A stretch of DNA of 64,000 nt, from assembly GCF_024609215.1 (NCBI RefSeq), contig NZ_JANIPD030000001.1:124001-188000 (forward strand). The letters run 5' to 3'. The notes beneath the pieces were generated by a model. That model made no database searches and was not told the DNA's origin. It saw only the letters and a list, made by a program, of their open reading frames with translations. Below are positions 45,901 through 52,175 of the stretch, piece after piece. Made by a program: the position numbers and the translations under genes. This DNA comes from Curtanaerobium respiraculi. Lineage in GTDB: Bacteria > Actinomycetota > Coriobacteriia > Coriobacteriales > Eggerthellaceae. Every line of letters begins with the position of its first letter. Position 1 is the first letter of the stretch.

Positions 45901-46370
45901 AACGCCGCCGGCAGGTTGATGGGCGCGAGCGCCACGAACAGCGTGAGGGGGGCAATCAGCGCGAACACGAGCTGCGGCAGATATGCCCCGAAATACACCT
46001 CCAATTGCTGCGCTCCGTCGATCGCCAACTGCACCGCCTCGGCCGTGCCCACCTTCTCCTGGTAGGAGGGCCCCAGGCGCAGCAGCTTGTCGAACACCTT
46101 CTGGCGCACCTGCCTTTTCGCGGCGAGGGCGGCCTTGTCCCCCGCTCCCTGGGCGAGGACGCCCGAGAGCGCACGCACGCACGCCGCCGCCCCGACGAGC
46201 GCGAGCGCGGCCCAGGGCACCGTGCGCACGCCGACGAGCAGGTCCTGGAACACCCAGCCCAGACGCATCATGATGAAGATGGTGGCGAGCAGGCCGACCC
46301 ATTTCCACAGGACGCTCAACGCGATGTACTTCTTCGCCTCGGGAGCCAATGCGAGAAGTTTCTTGTCCAT
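42906..46370 (-). CDS. Fused CydDC-like ABC exporter
   Basis: This 1154-aa protein joins two complete exporter halves. The first half has Walker A GESGCGKST, signature NFSGGQRQR and Walker B IYLFDEATS. The second half has GASGSGKST, TMSGGERQR and IILLDEPTS. Each follows six membrane helices. The first half resembles CydD and the second CydC, which together export cysteine/glutathione or bind heme for cytochrome bd assembly. No cydAB is nearby. The start at 46370 follows AGAGGCG. A DtxR-type operator lies about 90 bases upstream, and a divergent DtxR gene follows. Iron control could point to export of a heme precursor, thiol or siderophore-like molecule. Confidence 0.85.
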   Translation of the reverse strand: MDKKLLALAPEAKKYIALSVLWKWVGLLATIFIMMRLGWVFQDLLVGVRTVPWAALALVGAAACVRALSGVLAQGAGDKAALAAKRQVRQKVFDKLLRLGPSYQEKVGTAEAVQLAIDGAQQLEVYFGAYLPQLVFALIAPLTLFVALAPINLPAAFVLALGVPLVPGLIMGVRKAAHNAADVYWGSYGDLGTSFLEDIEGLTTLKIFQADEDRHARMNDEAQKFRSATMGLLSVQLRSIVAMDLVVFVGAAAGIIVAATQLSAGALWFAGAFTIVFLAQEFFLPVRTLGSLFHSAMNGVAAADRMHELLAMPEPAAGGRNELPEDITMACDGVSYSYDRSRQILRGVDAVFPQGGFCGIVGESGCGKSTLAGILSGRLAGYAGSVTLGGVDLHEFSPELLARSITSVPTNGMLFAGTVRENLALGNPEADDDRMWEVLAQCRIADYLRSASGLDTPVAEASSNFSGGQRQRLVLARALLHDSPIYLFDEATSNIDAESEEAIGRVIAQLAEDKTVIVISHRLSAVEHANRIYALADGVVAESGTHEELLLGGGVYAHLWQSQQHLEKLARDFSQEEPDGGMPAEPAFRTARPKGRSASEPPRHRSPLRIMGRLISLLGGLKPHMSLAITLGALGHLAAIALMTAGAYALCRTVARFGGMSLFALCLAVAFFGVVRGPLRYGEQMANHFIAFSILAVIRDKVYAALRRLAPAKLEGRSKGDLVSLATADIELLEVFYAHTISPVAIAFIVSLAMVCWLAATSPWMALIALAAYLTVGVALPMAGNRVSGTAGRTLRDGTGRLNAYVLESLRGLRELIQFGAARRRGLNLGRRTEELGTVELAYKRRDGVVAACADVVIIGFDIAMIVAAIALMGQGSIVFSEALGGVAAFMSSFGPVIAVMRLGGGLAGTLASGDRVLDLLDEEPETPDVPDDGGDEEAGAPVRVSHVSFSYEGEEVLRDIDFALERGRVLALEGASGSGKSTLLKLLMRFWDVGSGSITYNGADVRGIPTRRLRESLGYMTQDTHLFSGTLGDNILLARPDATPDQLRRACEKARIMDFVDRLPRGFETPVGELGDTMSGGERQRVGLARIFLQDAPIILLDEPTSNLDALNEAAVIDALDQGRAGKTVVIVSHRASTVGFADVRYVLPDRTS

Positions 46371-46769
46371 GTTCGCCTCTTCGTTCGACGCAGCCAAGAC
46401 GGCGCAGAGGCTCGCATCATTGCAATGGCGAAATCACTCAGGTGGATGCGCTCAAGCTGTTGTTAGCAAATCCTAACCATTGTAGAGCCCGAATGGAGCA
46501 CACGTCAACCTGCCAGAAACGCTCCGCCAATTCCCCAAGTATCACGTGCGTCCCCGCCAGCAGCCAGCCCGGCCAGCGAACCCCGCATGCTCGGCTCGCC
46601 CGACGGCGTCCGCAAAACCCGTCGTCGCGGAAGGGCGTGTGTACGAAAGCGCCCTCCTTCCCCTCGGCAATGCGGCCCAAGGTTCCGTTGCCATTTCGAC
46701 ATGAGAAAATGGGCCCTGTTCAAGTACAATGTTAGGCATGCATAACCCATTCGTTCGAAGGCGGTTGCC
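46371..46769. promoter_or_regulatory. Divergent control region with two DtxR-type operators
   Basis: GTTAGCAAATCCTAAC (46462-46477) lies ahead of the exporter. GTTAGGCATGCATAAC (46731-46746) lies 24 bases ahead of the DtxR gene, which suggests autoregulation. The 250 bases between them hold no gene that I recognise. Confidence 0.65.
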
Positions 46770-47147
46770 ATGCCACTGGTCCTACACGAATCTGCCGAGA
46801 TGTACCTTGAGACGATCCATGTGCTCAGCAAGGAGAAGGAGCATGTGCGAGGGGTGGACATCGCCCAAAGGATGGGCTACTCCAAGCCGACGATCAGCGA
46901 ATGGATGGGCAAGCTCGGCGACGCCGGCTACGTCCACATCGACGAGAAGGGAAACATCTCCCTCACCGAGATGGGGAATGACGTCGCCACCCGCACGTAC
47001 GAGCGGCACGAGGCGTTGACCGAGTTCTTCACGAAGATAGGCGTGCAGCCGGAAAGGGCCGAAAGCGATGCCTGCCGCGTGGAGCACTACATCTCGGACG
47101 AGACGTTCGATGCGCTGAAGAGGCACCTCACACGCATCGAGGCGTAG
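46770..47147 (+). CDS. DtxR-family metal-dependent regulator (second copy)
   Basis: This 125-aa paralogue of the protein at 13969-14340 shares LHESAEMYLETIHVL and DIAQRMGYSKPTISEWMGKL. It has the same metal-binding helices (HEALTEFFTKIGVQ, AESDACRVEHYISDE). The recognition helices are identical, so both regulators may read the same operators. They differ mainly in the wing and C-terminal residues. GAAGGCGG precedes the ATG. An operator of the shared type lies in its promoter, which the first copy lacks nearby. Metal preference (Fe versus Mn) may separate the two. Confidence 0.9.
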   Translation: MPLVLHESAEMYLETIHVLSKEKEHVRGVDIAQRMGYSKPTISEWMGKLGDAGYVHIDEKGNISLTEMGNDVATRTYERHEALTEFFTKIGVQPERAESDACRVEHYISDETFDALKRHLTRIEA

Positions 47148-47163
47148 GAGCCGAAACGGGCTC

Positions 47164-47730
47164 TCAGCCGACGTGCATGCTGCGCCATTCGCGCGGGAGC
47201 ATCCCTATGGTGTCGGCGAAGGCTTTGCTGAACTTGCTGGGGTTGGCGTAGCCGACCTCGGCGGCCACCTGCGCGATGGGCAGGTTTGGCTGATCGCGCA
47301 GCTTCTCGCAGGCGCAGTGGATGCGGTACGTGCGGTACCAGGTGTACACAGGCGCGCCGAACGCCTCCTTGAAGCACGACTTCATCATGGTCGTCGAAAC
47401 CCCGCAAGTCCTCGCAAGGTCCTCGATGGTATGCGCATGCGAGAGGTCCCCCGTCATCAAATCGCGCGCGCGGCAGGCGACGTCGAGCCTCCGCCGCTCG
47501 CGTGCGGTGAGGGAGGACCGGTCCTTTCCGCAGGCGTCGTCCACCAGGCGCGAAAGCTCGGGGGTCGCATCGACCATCATGACCCCGCCTTCGCGCCCCA
47601 AGCGGTCGAGCAGCTCGTCCACCCGGCTGCCGTCCGCCACACGCGCTCGGTCGACCAGGATGTATCTGGCGACATCGGCCGGCATCGTCAGATGCTGCGG
47701 CTGCGAGGCATGCGCAACGACCATCGCCAT
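47164..47730 (-). CDS. AraC-family regulator at the end of the feo operon
   Basis: This 188-aa protein has a C-terminal AraC DNA-binding domain (about residues 85-185). It contains HTIEDLARTCGVSTTMMKSCFKEAFGAPVYTWYR and AQVAAEVGYANPSKFSKAF, both helix-turn-helix units. The N-terminal part is short and has no cupin motif. It lies 6 bases after the Cys-rich Feo protein, so it is probably translated from the feo transcript. YbtA/PchR-like AraC proteins sense siderophores or iron states. A similar role is possible. Confidence 0.82.
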   Translation of the reverse strand: MAMVVAHASQPQHLTMPADVARYILVDRARVADGSRVDELLDRLGREGGVMMVDATPELSRLVDDACGKDRSSLTARERRRLDVACRARDLMTGDLSHAHTIEDLARTCGVSTTMMKSCFKEAFGAPVYTWYRTYRIHCACEKLRDQPNLPIAQVAAEVGYANPSKFSKAFADTIGMLPREWRSMHVG

Positions 47731-47736
47731 CGCCGG

Positions 47737-47982
47737 CTATGCGCCCATCTTGTGCGTCGCGTGCGTGCGCCCGCGGCCGTTGGCGGAAGCCTCCATATCC
47801 TTCACCATCAAATCGGCAACCGAGCAGCTTCCGCCATGGCAGGTGCCATCCTTGCACGAGCTGCATCCGTCGCAGCTGCCGCTCTTGCCGCTGATGTAGT
47901 TCCACGTCGCGCGTGCTCCGATGAATACGAGCGCGATGACGAGGGTAAGCGTAACTATCGTTCCCACGGTCATATCGACCAT
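47737..47982 (-). CDS. FeoB-associated Cys-rich membrane protein
   Basis: This 81-aa protein has one N-terminal membrane helix (GTIVTLTLVIALVFIGARATW) and then a cysteine cluster CDGCSSCKDGTCHGGSC. This matches the FeoB-associated small proteins (PF12669-like) that follow FeoB in many anaerobes and may take the place of FeoC. It is in the feo operon between feoB and the AraC gene. AAGGA lies 7 bases before the ATG at 47982. The ATG at 47973 is an alternative. Confidence 0.85.
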   Translation of the reverse strand: MVDMTVGTIVTLTLVIALVFIGARATWNYISGKSGSCDGCSSCKDGTCHGGSCSVADLMVKDMEASANGRGRTHATHKMGA

Positions 47983-48012
47983 CTCCTGTTCCTTCGTAGG
48001 GGAATCCGTTTT

Positions 48013-48052
48013 CGTTTCCCCCAAGGCATCCGCGAATGCGCTGGGGGAAACG
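48013..48052 (-). other. Intercistronic hairpin after feoB
   Basis: CGTTTCCCCC (48013-48022) pairs perfectly with GGGGGAAACG (48043-48052), with a GCAT/ATGC inner stem. There is no U tract on the minus strand, so it more likely affects stability or partial termination between feoB and the small Cys-rich gene. Confidence 0.55.
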
Positions 48053-48089
48053 GGGCCGCGCCAGTAGCCCCGGTTCCGATGAAAAGCCC

Positions 48090-50621
48090 TTACGCGGCCG
48101 CGCCTTCAGCGGCGGCGACGCTCGTCATGCCCTTCTTGTCCTTGTACTTATTGGGACGGAAGAGCAGGTACAGGCCAGCTGCCACGACGGCGATGGCGAC
48201 CAGGGTCCAAACCCCGAAGGTTGCTTCGCCGGTTGCCAGACCGCCGAGCTGGAAGACCACGAGGGCGACCAGGTAGGCGAACCCGCACTCGTAGCCGATG
48301 GCCGCCCAGAACCACTTGCCGCCGTTCATCTCCTTGCGGATGGCGCCCATCGCCGCGAAGCAGGGGGCGCACAGCAGGTTGAACGCCAGGAAGCTGTAGG
48401 CCATGGCGGTGGTGTAGCTGAGCTGCACGTTCGCATACCAGCCGAGATCGGGGATCGGGGCGCCGTTGTACAGGACGCCGAACGTTCCGACGACGTTCTC
48501 CTTCGCGATCAGGCCGGTGACCGTTGCGGCAGCAGCCTGCCAGTTGCCCCAGCCGAGCGGGCTGAAGATCCATGCCACCGCGTTGCCGAGGGCGGCGAGC
48601 AGGCTGACCGACTGGTCGTCGACCATCTCGAGGCCGCTTTCGGTCATGCCGAAGCTGGAGAGGAACCAGACCAGGATCGTGGCGAACAGGATGATCGTCG
48701 CGGCCTTCTTCAAGAAGGACCAGCAACGCTCGCCCATGCTGCGGACGACGCTGCCGAAGGTGGGGATATGGTACGCCGGCAGCTCCATGACGAACGGGGC
48801 GGCCTGGCCGCTAAACGGCTTGGTTTTCTTCAGTATGACGCCGGACACCAGGATGGAGCCGATGCCCAGGAAGTACGCGCTCGGCGCGACCCACCACACG
48901 CCGCCGAACACCGCACCCGCGAACAGGGCGATGATGGGCAGCTTGGCGCTGCAGGGCATGAACGTGGTCGTGGTGACCGTCATGCGACGGTCGTTCTCGT
49001 TCTCGATGGTGCGGCTGGCCATGACGCCGGGGACGCCGCAGCCGGTGCCGATGAGCATGGGAATGAAGCTCTTGCCCGACAGGCCGAAGCGGCGGAAGAT
49101 GCGGTCGAGGATGAACGCGATGCGGCTCATGTATCCGCAGCCTTCCAGAAGCGCCAGGAAGAAGAAGAGGACGAGCATCTGGGGCAGGAAGCCCAGCGGC
49201 GCGCCGACGCCGGCGATGATGCCGTCGAGCACGAGCGCCTGCACGACCTCGTCCACATCGGCGGCCTCCATGGCGTCGCCGACCAGCGTGGGGATGCCGG
49301 GGATCCAGAGGCCGAAGTCCTCATGGGCGACCTCGGGGACCTCGAGGGATTCGGCGTACGTAGCCGCATCGACCTCGACGACCTCGTCCTCGCCGGATTC
49401 GTCATCGTAGGAATCGTAGGACGCCACGACGTTGGCCGCCTCGGCATCCTCGATGAATGCGGCCATGGCGGCATCGTACTCCGCCTGCTCTGCCTCGGTC
49501 GCATCCTCGGGGAGTGCTTCGGGGACCTCGAGCCCCGCTTCCTCGGCGGCGGCGTTGAACGCCTCGATGTTGGCGGCCGCCTCCTCGTACGGAGCGGCGG
49601 CTTCGTCGTAGTTGGCCTGGGCGGTGCCCTCCTGGGTAACGATGGCCATGGGATCCAGGTACCAGCCTTCGCCGAAGATGCCGTCGTTGACGCAGTCGGT
49701 CGCCCACGTGCCCACGGTGGTGATCGAGAAGTAGTAGACGAGGAACATGATGACCACGAAGATCGGCAGCGCCAGGAAGCGATTCGTCACGACTTTGTCG
49801 ATCTTGTCGGAGATGGACTCGGTGGCGGCGGAATTGCGCGTCAGGCAGCTGTCGATGATCTTGTTGATGTAGTCGTAGCGCTCGTTGACGATGATGCTCT
49901 CGGAGTCGTCGTCGTGCGCCTTCTCCGACGCGGCGACGATACCCTCGACGTCGGGGATCGAGCTCATGTGCGAGGCGATCTTGCTGTCGCGCTCGAACAG
50001 CTTGACGGCGAAGAAGCGCTTGGCGTGCGCGGGCACGTCGGCGGGGAGCTTCTCCTCGATCTGCCGCAGGGAATCCTCCACATCCTGCGCGAACGCGTGC
50101 TGGCGGTGCGGCTCGATGTTGCCCTGGGCGAGCTCCAGCACCTTCGCGACCACATCGTCGATGCCGGTCTTCTTCAGGGCGCTCATCTCCACCACGGGGC
50201 AGCCCATCTTGGCGGACAGCTCTTCAAGGTTGATGACATCGCCGTTGCTCTTGACGATGTCTATCATGTTGACGGCGATGACCGTGGGGATGCCCAGCTC
50301 GATGGCCTGGGTGCTCAGGTACAGGTTGCGCTCCAGATTGCTGCCGTCGACGATGTTGATGATGGCGGACGGCTTGCCGTCCTTGTCGCCATCGATCAGG
50401 TAATCGCGCGCGACGGTTTCCTCCAGCGTGTAGGGCGACAGGCTGTAGATGCCGGGCAGGTCGACGATGCGCACGTCCGTGTGCCCCTTGAGCTTGCCCT
50501 TCTTCTGTTCGACGGTCACGCCGGGCCAGTTGCCAACGTATTGGTTGGCCCCGGTGAGGGCGTTGAACAAGGTGGTCTTCCCGCAGTTGGGATTGCCCAC
50601 CAACGCCACATTGAATTCCAT
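48090..50621 (-). CDS. feoB: Ferrous iron transporter FeoB with acidic insertion
   Basis: FeoB is the GTP-dependent Fe(II) transporter. The 843-aa protein has the N-terminal G domain with GNPNCGKTT (9-17), DLPG (54-57) and NMID (118-121), the helical GDI-like spacer, and Gate motifs (TFMPCSAKLPI and FNLLCAPCFAAM). Between the first and second membrane segments, residues about 324-438, there is an Ala/Glu/Asp-rich stretch absent from typical FeoB. It would face outside the cell. The rest of the length matches the family. feoA, feoA and this gene form one operon with iron operators ahead. The insertion may bind cations near the pore. Confidence 0.95.
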   Translation of the reverse strand: MEFNVALVGNPNCGKTTLFNALTGANQYVGNWPGVTVEQKKGKLKGHTDVRIVDLPGIYSLSPYTLEETVARDYLIDGDKDGKPSAIINIVDGSNLERNLYLSTQAIELGIPTVIAVNMIDIVKSNGDVINLEELSAKMGCPVVEMSALKKTGIDDVVAKVLELAQGNIEPHRQHAFAQDVEDSLRQIEEKLPADVPAHAKRFFAVKLFERDSKIASHMSSIPDVEGIVAASEKAHDDDSESIIVNERYDYINKIIDSCLTRNSAATESISDKIDKVVTNRFLALPIFVVIMFLVYYFSITTVGTWATDCVNDGIFGEGWYLDPMAIVTQEGTAQANYDEAAAPYEEAAANIEAFNAAAEEAGLEVPEALPEDATEAEQAEYDAAMAAFIEDAEAANVVASYDSYDDESGEDEVVEVDAATYAESLEVPEVAHEDFGLWIPGIPTLVGDAMEAADVDEVVQALVLDGIIAGVGAPLGFLPQMLVLFFFLALLEGCGYMSRIAFILDRIFRRFGLSGKSFIPMLIGTGCGVPGVMASRTIENENDRRMTVTTTTFMPCSAKLPIIALFAGAVFGGVWWVAPSAYFLGIGSILVSGVILKKTKPFSGQAAPFVMELPAYHIPTFGSVVRSMGERCWSFLKKAATIILFATILVWFLSSFGMTESGLEMVDDQSVSLLAALGNAVAWIFSPLGWGNWQAAAATVTGLIAKENVVGTFGVLYNGAPIPDLGWYANVQLSYTTAMAYSFLAFNLLCAPCFAAMGAIRKEMNGGKWFWAAIGYECGFAYLVALVVFQLGGLATGEATFGVWTLVAIAVVAAGLYLLFRPNKYKDKKGMTSVAAAEGAAA

Positions 50622-50706
50622 GTGTTCCTCCAGTTTGACTTCGAGTCTTTCGTCCCGGTCGCCTGACTCCCAAGCTTTCTCCGGGGTGTGCGGGCCGCTT
50701 GCGAGC

Positions 50707-50928
50707 TTAAGCGACTTCCACGTGCTGCGCCTCTTCTTTGCGCAGCGACAGTTCGTATCCGCGAATGGTGACTTCCACCGGGTCGCCTAACGGAGCGACT
50801 TTTCGGACGTACACCTTCGTGCCCTTGGTGATGCCCATATCCATGATGCGGCGCTTGGTGGCACCTTGGCCGACCAGCTTCGCCACGGTCACGGTCTCAC
50901 CGGGCTTGACGGTATCGAGCGTTGCCAT
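50707..50928 (-). CDS. feoA: FeoA-family protein (second in operon)
   Basis: This 73-aa SH3-like protein has VAKLVGQGATKRRIMDMGITKGTKVYVRKVAPLGDPVEVTIRGYELSLRKEEA. The LxxMGI.xGxxV pattern and the PLGDPVEV/RGYELSLR end are typical of FeoA domains. It should bind FeoB or the channel at the cytoplasmic side. It lies about 85 bases before feoB. A hairpin with a CCTCGCG/CGCGAGG stem lies between the two feoA genes (about 50990-51018). Confidence 0.93.
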   Translation of the reverse strand: MATLDTVKPGETVTVAKLVGQGATKRRIMDMGITKGTKVYVRKVAPLGDPVEVTIRGYELSLRKEEAQHVEVA

Positions 50929-51038
50929 AGTTCTTCCTTTCTGTGATGAAAATCGAAAATCTGCCATATCGCAACGCAACCATTTCGCCTCGCGACCGCG
51001 AGGAAGGCGAACGCGAGGTGAAGCGGGTGCTGAATTGC

Positions 51039-51257
51039 CTAAACGATGACGCAGCGTGCCAGTCGGCCGTCCACCGCGATGCGCGAGCCTTTGACGCCCA
51101 CGATCAGGTTCTCGCCATTGCGGGCGATCACCTTGAGCTTGGTGCCGGGGACGAAGCCCAGGCCCTCCAGGTGCAAGCGCGATTCGCCCTCGCCGGTGAC
51201 GGCATGGATGATGTAGTCGCGTCCGGGTTGAACCGTCGTCAAAACCATGCGAGCCAT
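51039..51257 (-). CDS. feoA: FeoA-family protein (first in operon)
   Basis: This 72-aa FeoA domain has LHLEGLGFVPGTKLKVIARNGENLIVGVKGSRIAVDGRLARCV. It is a second, divergent FeoA in the operon. Paired FeoA proteins are common in anaerobes with separate FeoB. The ATG at 51257 has AAGGA 7 bases upstream. The promoter with two DtxR-type operators lies about 80-130 bases further upstream. Confidence 0.92.
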   Translation of the reverse strand: MARMVLTTVQPGRDYIIHAVTGEGESRLHLEGLGFVPGTKLKVIARNGENLIVGVKGSRIAVDGRLARCVIV

Positions 51258-51333
51258 CCTTTCATCCTTCTCTTTCTCAGTGCCTCTCCTTGAAGCGGCC
51301 CCGAACGCCCGGTCCTTCTCTCAACGAGCATCC

Positions 51334-51384
51334 GTTAGGACCCGCTAATCGTATAAATAGTAGTTCGGGATATCTAACTGTCAA
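51334..51384 (-). promoter_or_regulatory. feo promoter with two DtxR-type operators
   Basis: The minus strand has TTGACA (51384-51379) and an AT-rich -10 region near 51355. Operators GTTAGGACCCGCTAAT (51334-51349) and GTTCGGGATATCTAAC (51363-51378) lie downstream of and between the promoter boxes. Repression by iron-loaded DtxR is expected. Confidence 0.65.
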
Positions 51385-51574
51385 GACTCTGGTTTCATCT
51401 TTTTCGCGAATGGAACCCATATCCGCCATATCCGCCGTGCAGCCCGAGGGCCGATTCGCTTCGTGCGTGGATCCGCACCGCGTGAGCTGCGGAAGCGTCC
51501 TTTCTGCCGGAGAGGAAACCCCTTCCCCGCCCTTCGCCGCGCATCGGCGCGGAAGACGGCACCGCCTTCCCCAC

Positions 51575-51762
51575 AACAAGAAAAGGCTGCCCCGGAAGAC
51601 AGCCTTTCGATAGACAAGAGGACGGGCATTTGGAGAAGCTGAATGCCCGTCCTGACCCTCATACAATGGTTGCAGACGAGAAGGAGGTTCGTATGGGGTC
51701 TACGTGTTAACTTGTCAAGTGGAAGGTTAGCTTTGAGGTTGTTAGGAATAGCTAACTTCCGT
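51575..51762 (-). ncRNA. Putative iron-regulated small RNA
   Basis: A strong minus-strand promoter (51799-51769) with DtxR-type operators points into a region of about 190 bases that lacks a convincing gene. It contains a perfect 12-bp stem (51619-51630 with 51642-51653) and ends with AAAGGCTG-N10-CAGCCTTT plus TTCTTGTT, an intrinsic terminator (51574-51607). This is the design of an iron-starvation small RNA, such as RyhB-like regulators. A long leader for feo, with read-through, is the alternative. It has no obvious ribosome site and start pair on this strand. Confidence 0.5.
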
Positions 51763-51799
51763 GTGATATGTATATTAGGGAATCCTAACTAAGTGTCAA
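51741..51799 (-). promoter_or_regulatory. Strong promoter with two DtxR-type operators
   Basis: The minus strand has TTGACA (51799-51794) and TATACA (51774-51769). The operator GTTAGGATTCCCTAAT (51789-51774) fills the spacer, and a second, GTTAGCTATTCCTAAC (51756-51741), covers the predicted start. It is the best iron-controlled promoter in the window by sequence. Confidence 0.7.
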
Positions 51800-52175
51800 C
51801 ACCTTTTTTGAAAAATTTCGAAAAAATTTTTCGAGCGGCGGCGGGGCGGGGACGGTAGAGGATGGCGGGGCGAGCACCCCGGTCCCGTCTGCGCGCCCTC
51901 CGGCGAAGGGGATGCCCGATCCGCGGCAACCGCGAAGGCGGGCCGGAAGCCTTGAGGCCCCGACCGCCGGGGCGCGAGGACGTTCCAACCCGCTCGAATA
52001 CGCGAGACTTTCCCTTTGCCCCCGCCCGAGGTGCGGGGCGTTCACGGCATGCCTTCGCAGACGACTCCGCAAGGCAATCTGCCAGGTGGTTCGCGCATGC
52101 CGGCGCCGCTTTGCAGGGCGGGCATGCTAGAATAATCGTCCGAGAGAATACTGCCTGCATCGAGGAGCTATCCCT
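51800..52175. other. GC-rich intergenic region before thrC
   Basis: GAAAAATTTCG/AAAAAATTTTTC near 51809-51832 is a self-complementary A/T block. The rest is GC-rich with no gene recognised. thrC transcription may start near TAGAATAAT at 52127-52135. No T-box or riboswitch was found. Confidence 0.4.

Noticed and set aside
42966-46466. Plus-strand open frame of 1166 codons
   Set aside because: It mirrors the fused ABC exporter on the other strand, which has two full sets of ATPase motifs.
46438-46680. Small minus-strand gene in the exporter-DtxR interval
   Set aside because: No ribosome site is well placed, the composition is unlike the neighbours, and it runs across an operator.
48036-50666. 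Plus-strand open frame of 876 codons
   Set aside because: It is antisense to feoB. The sequence shows only reversed-codon bias and no domain.
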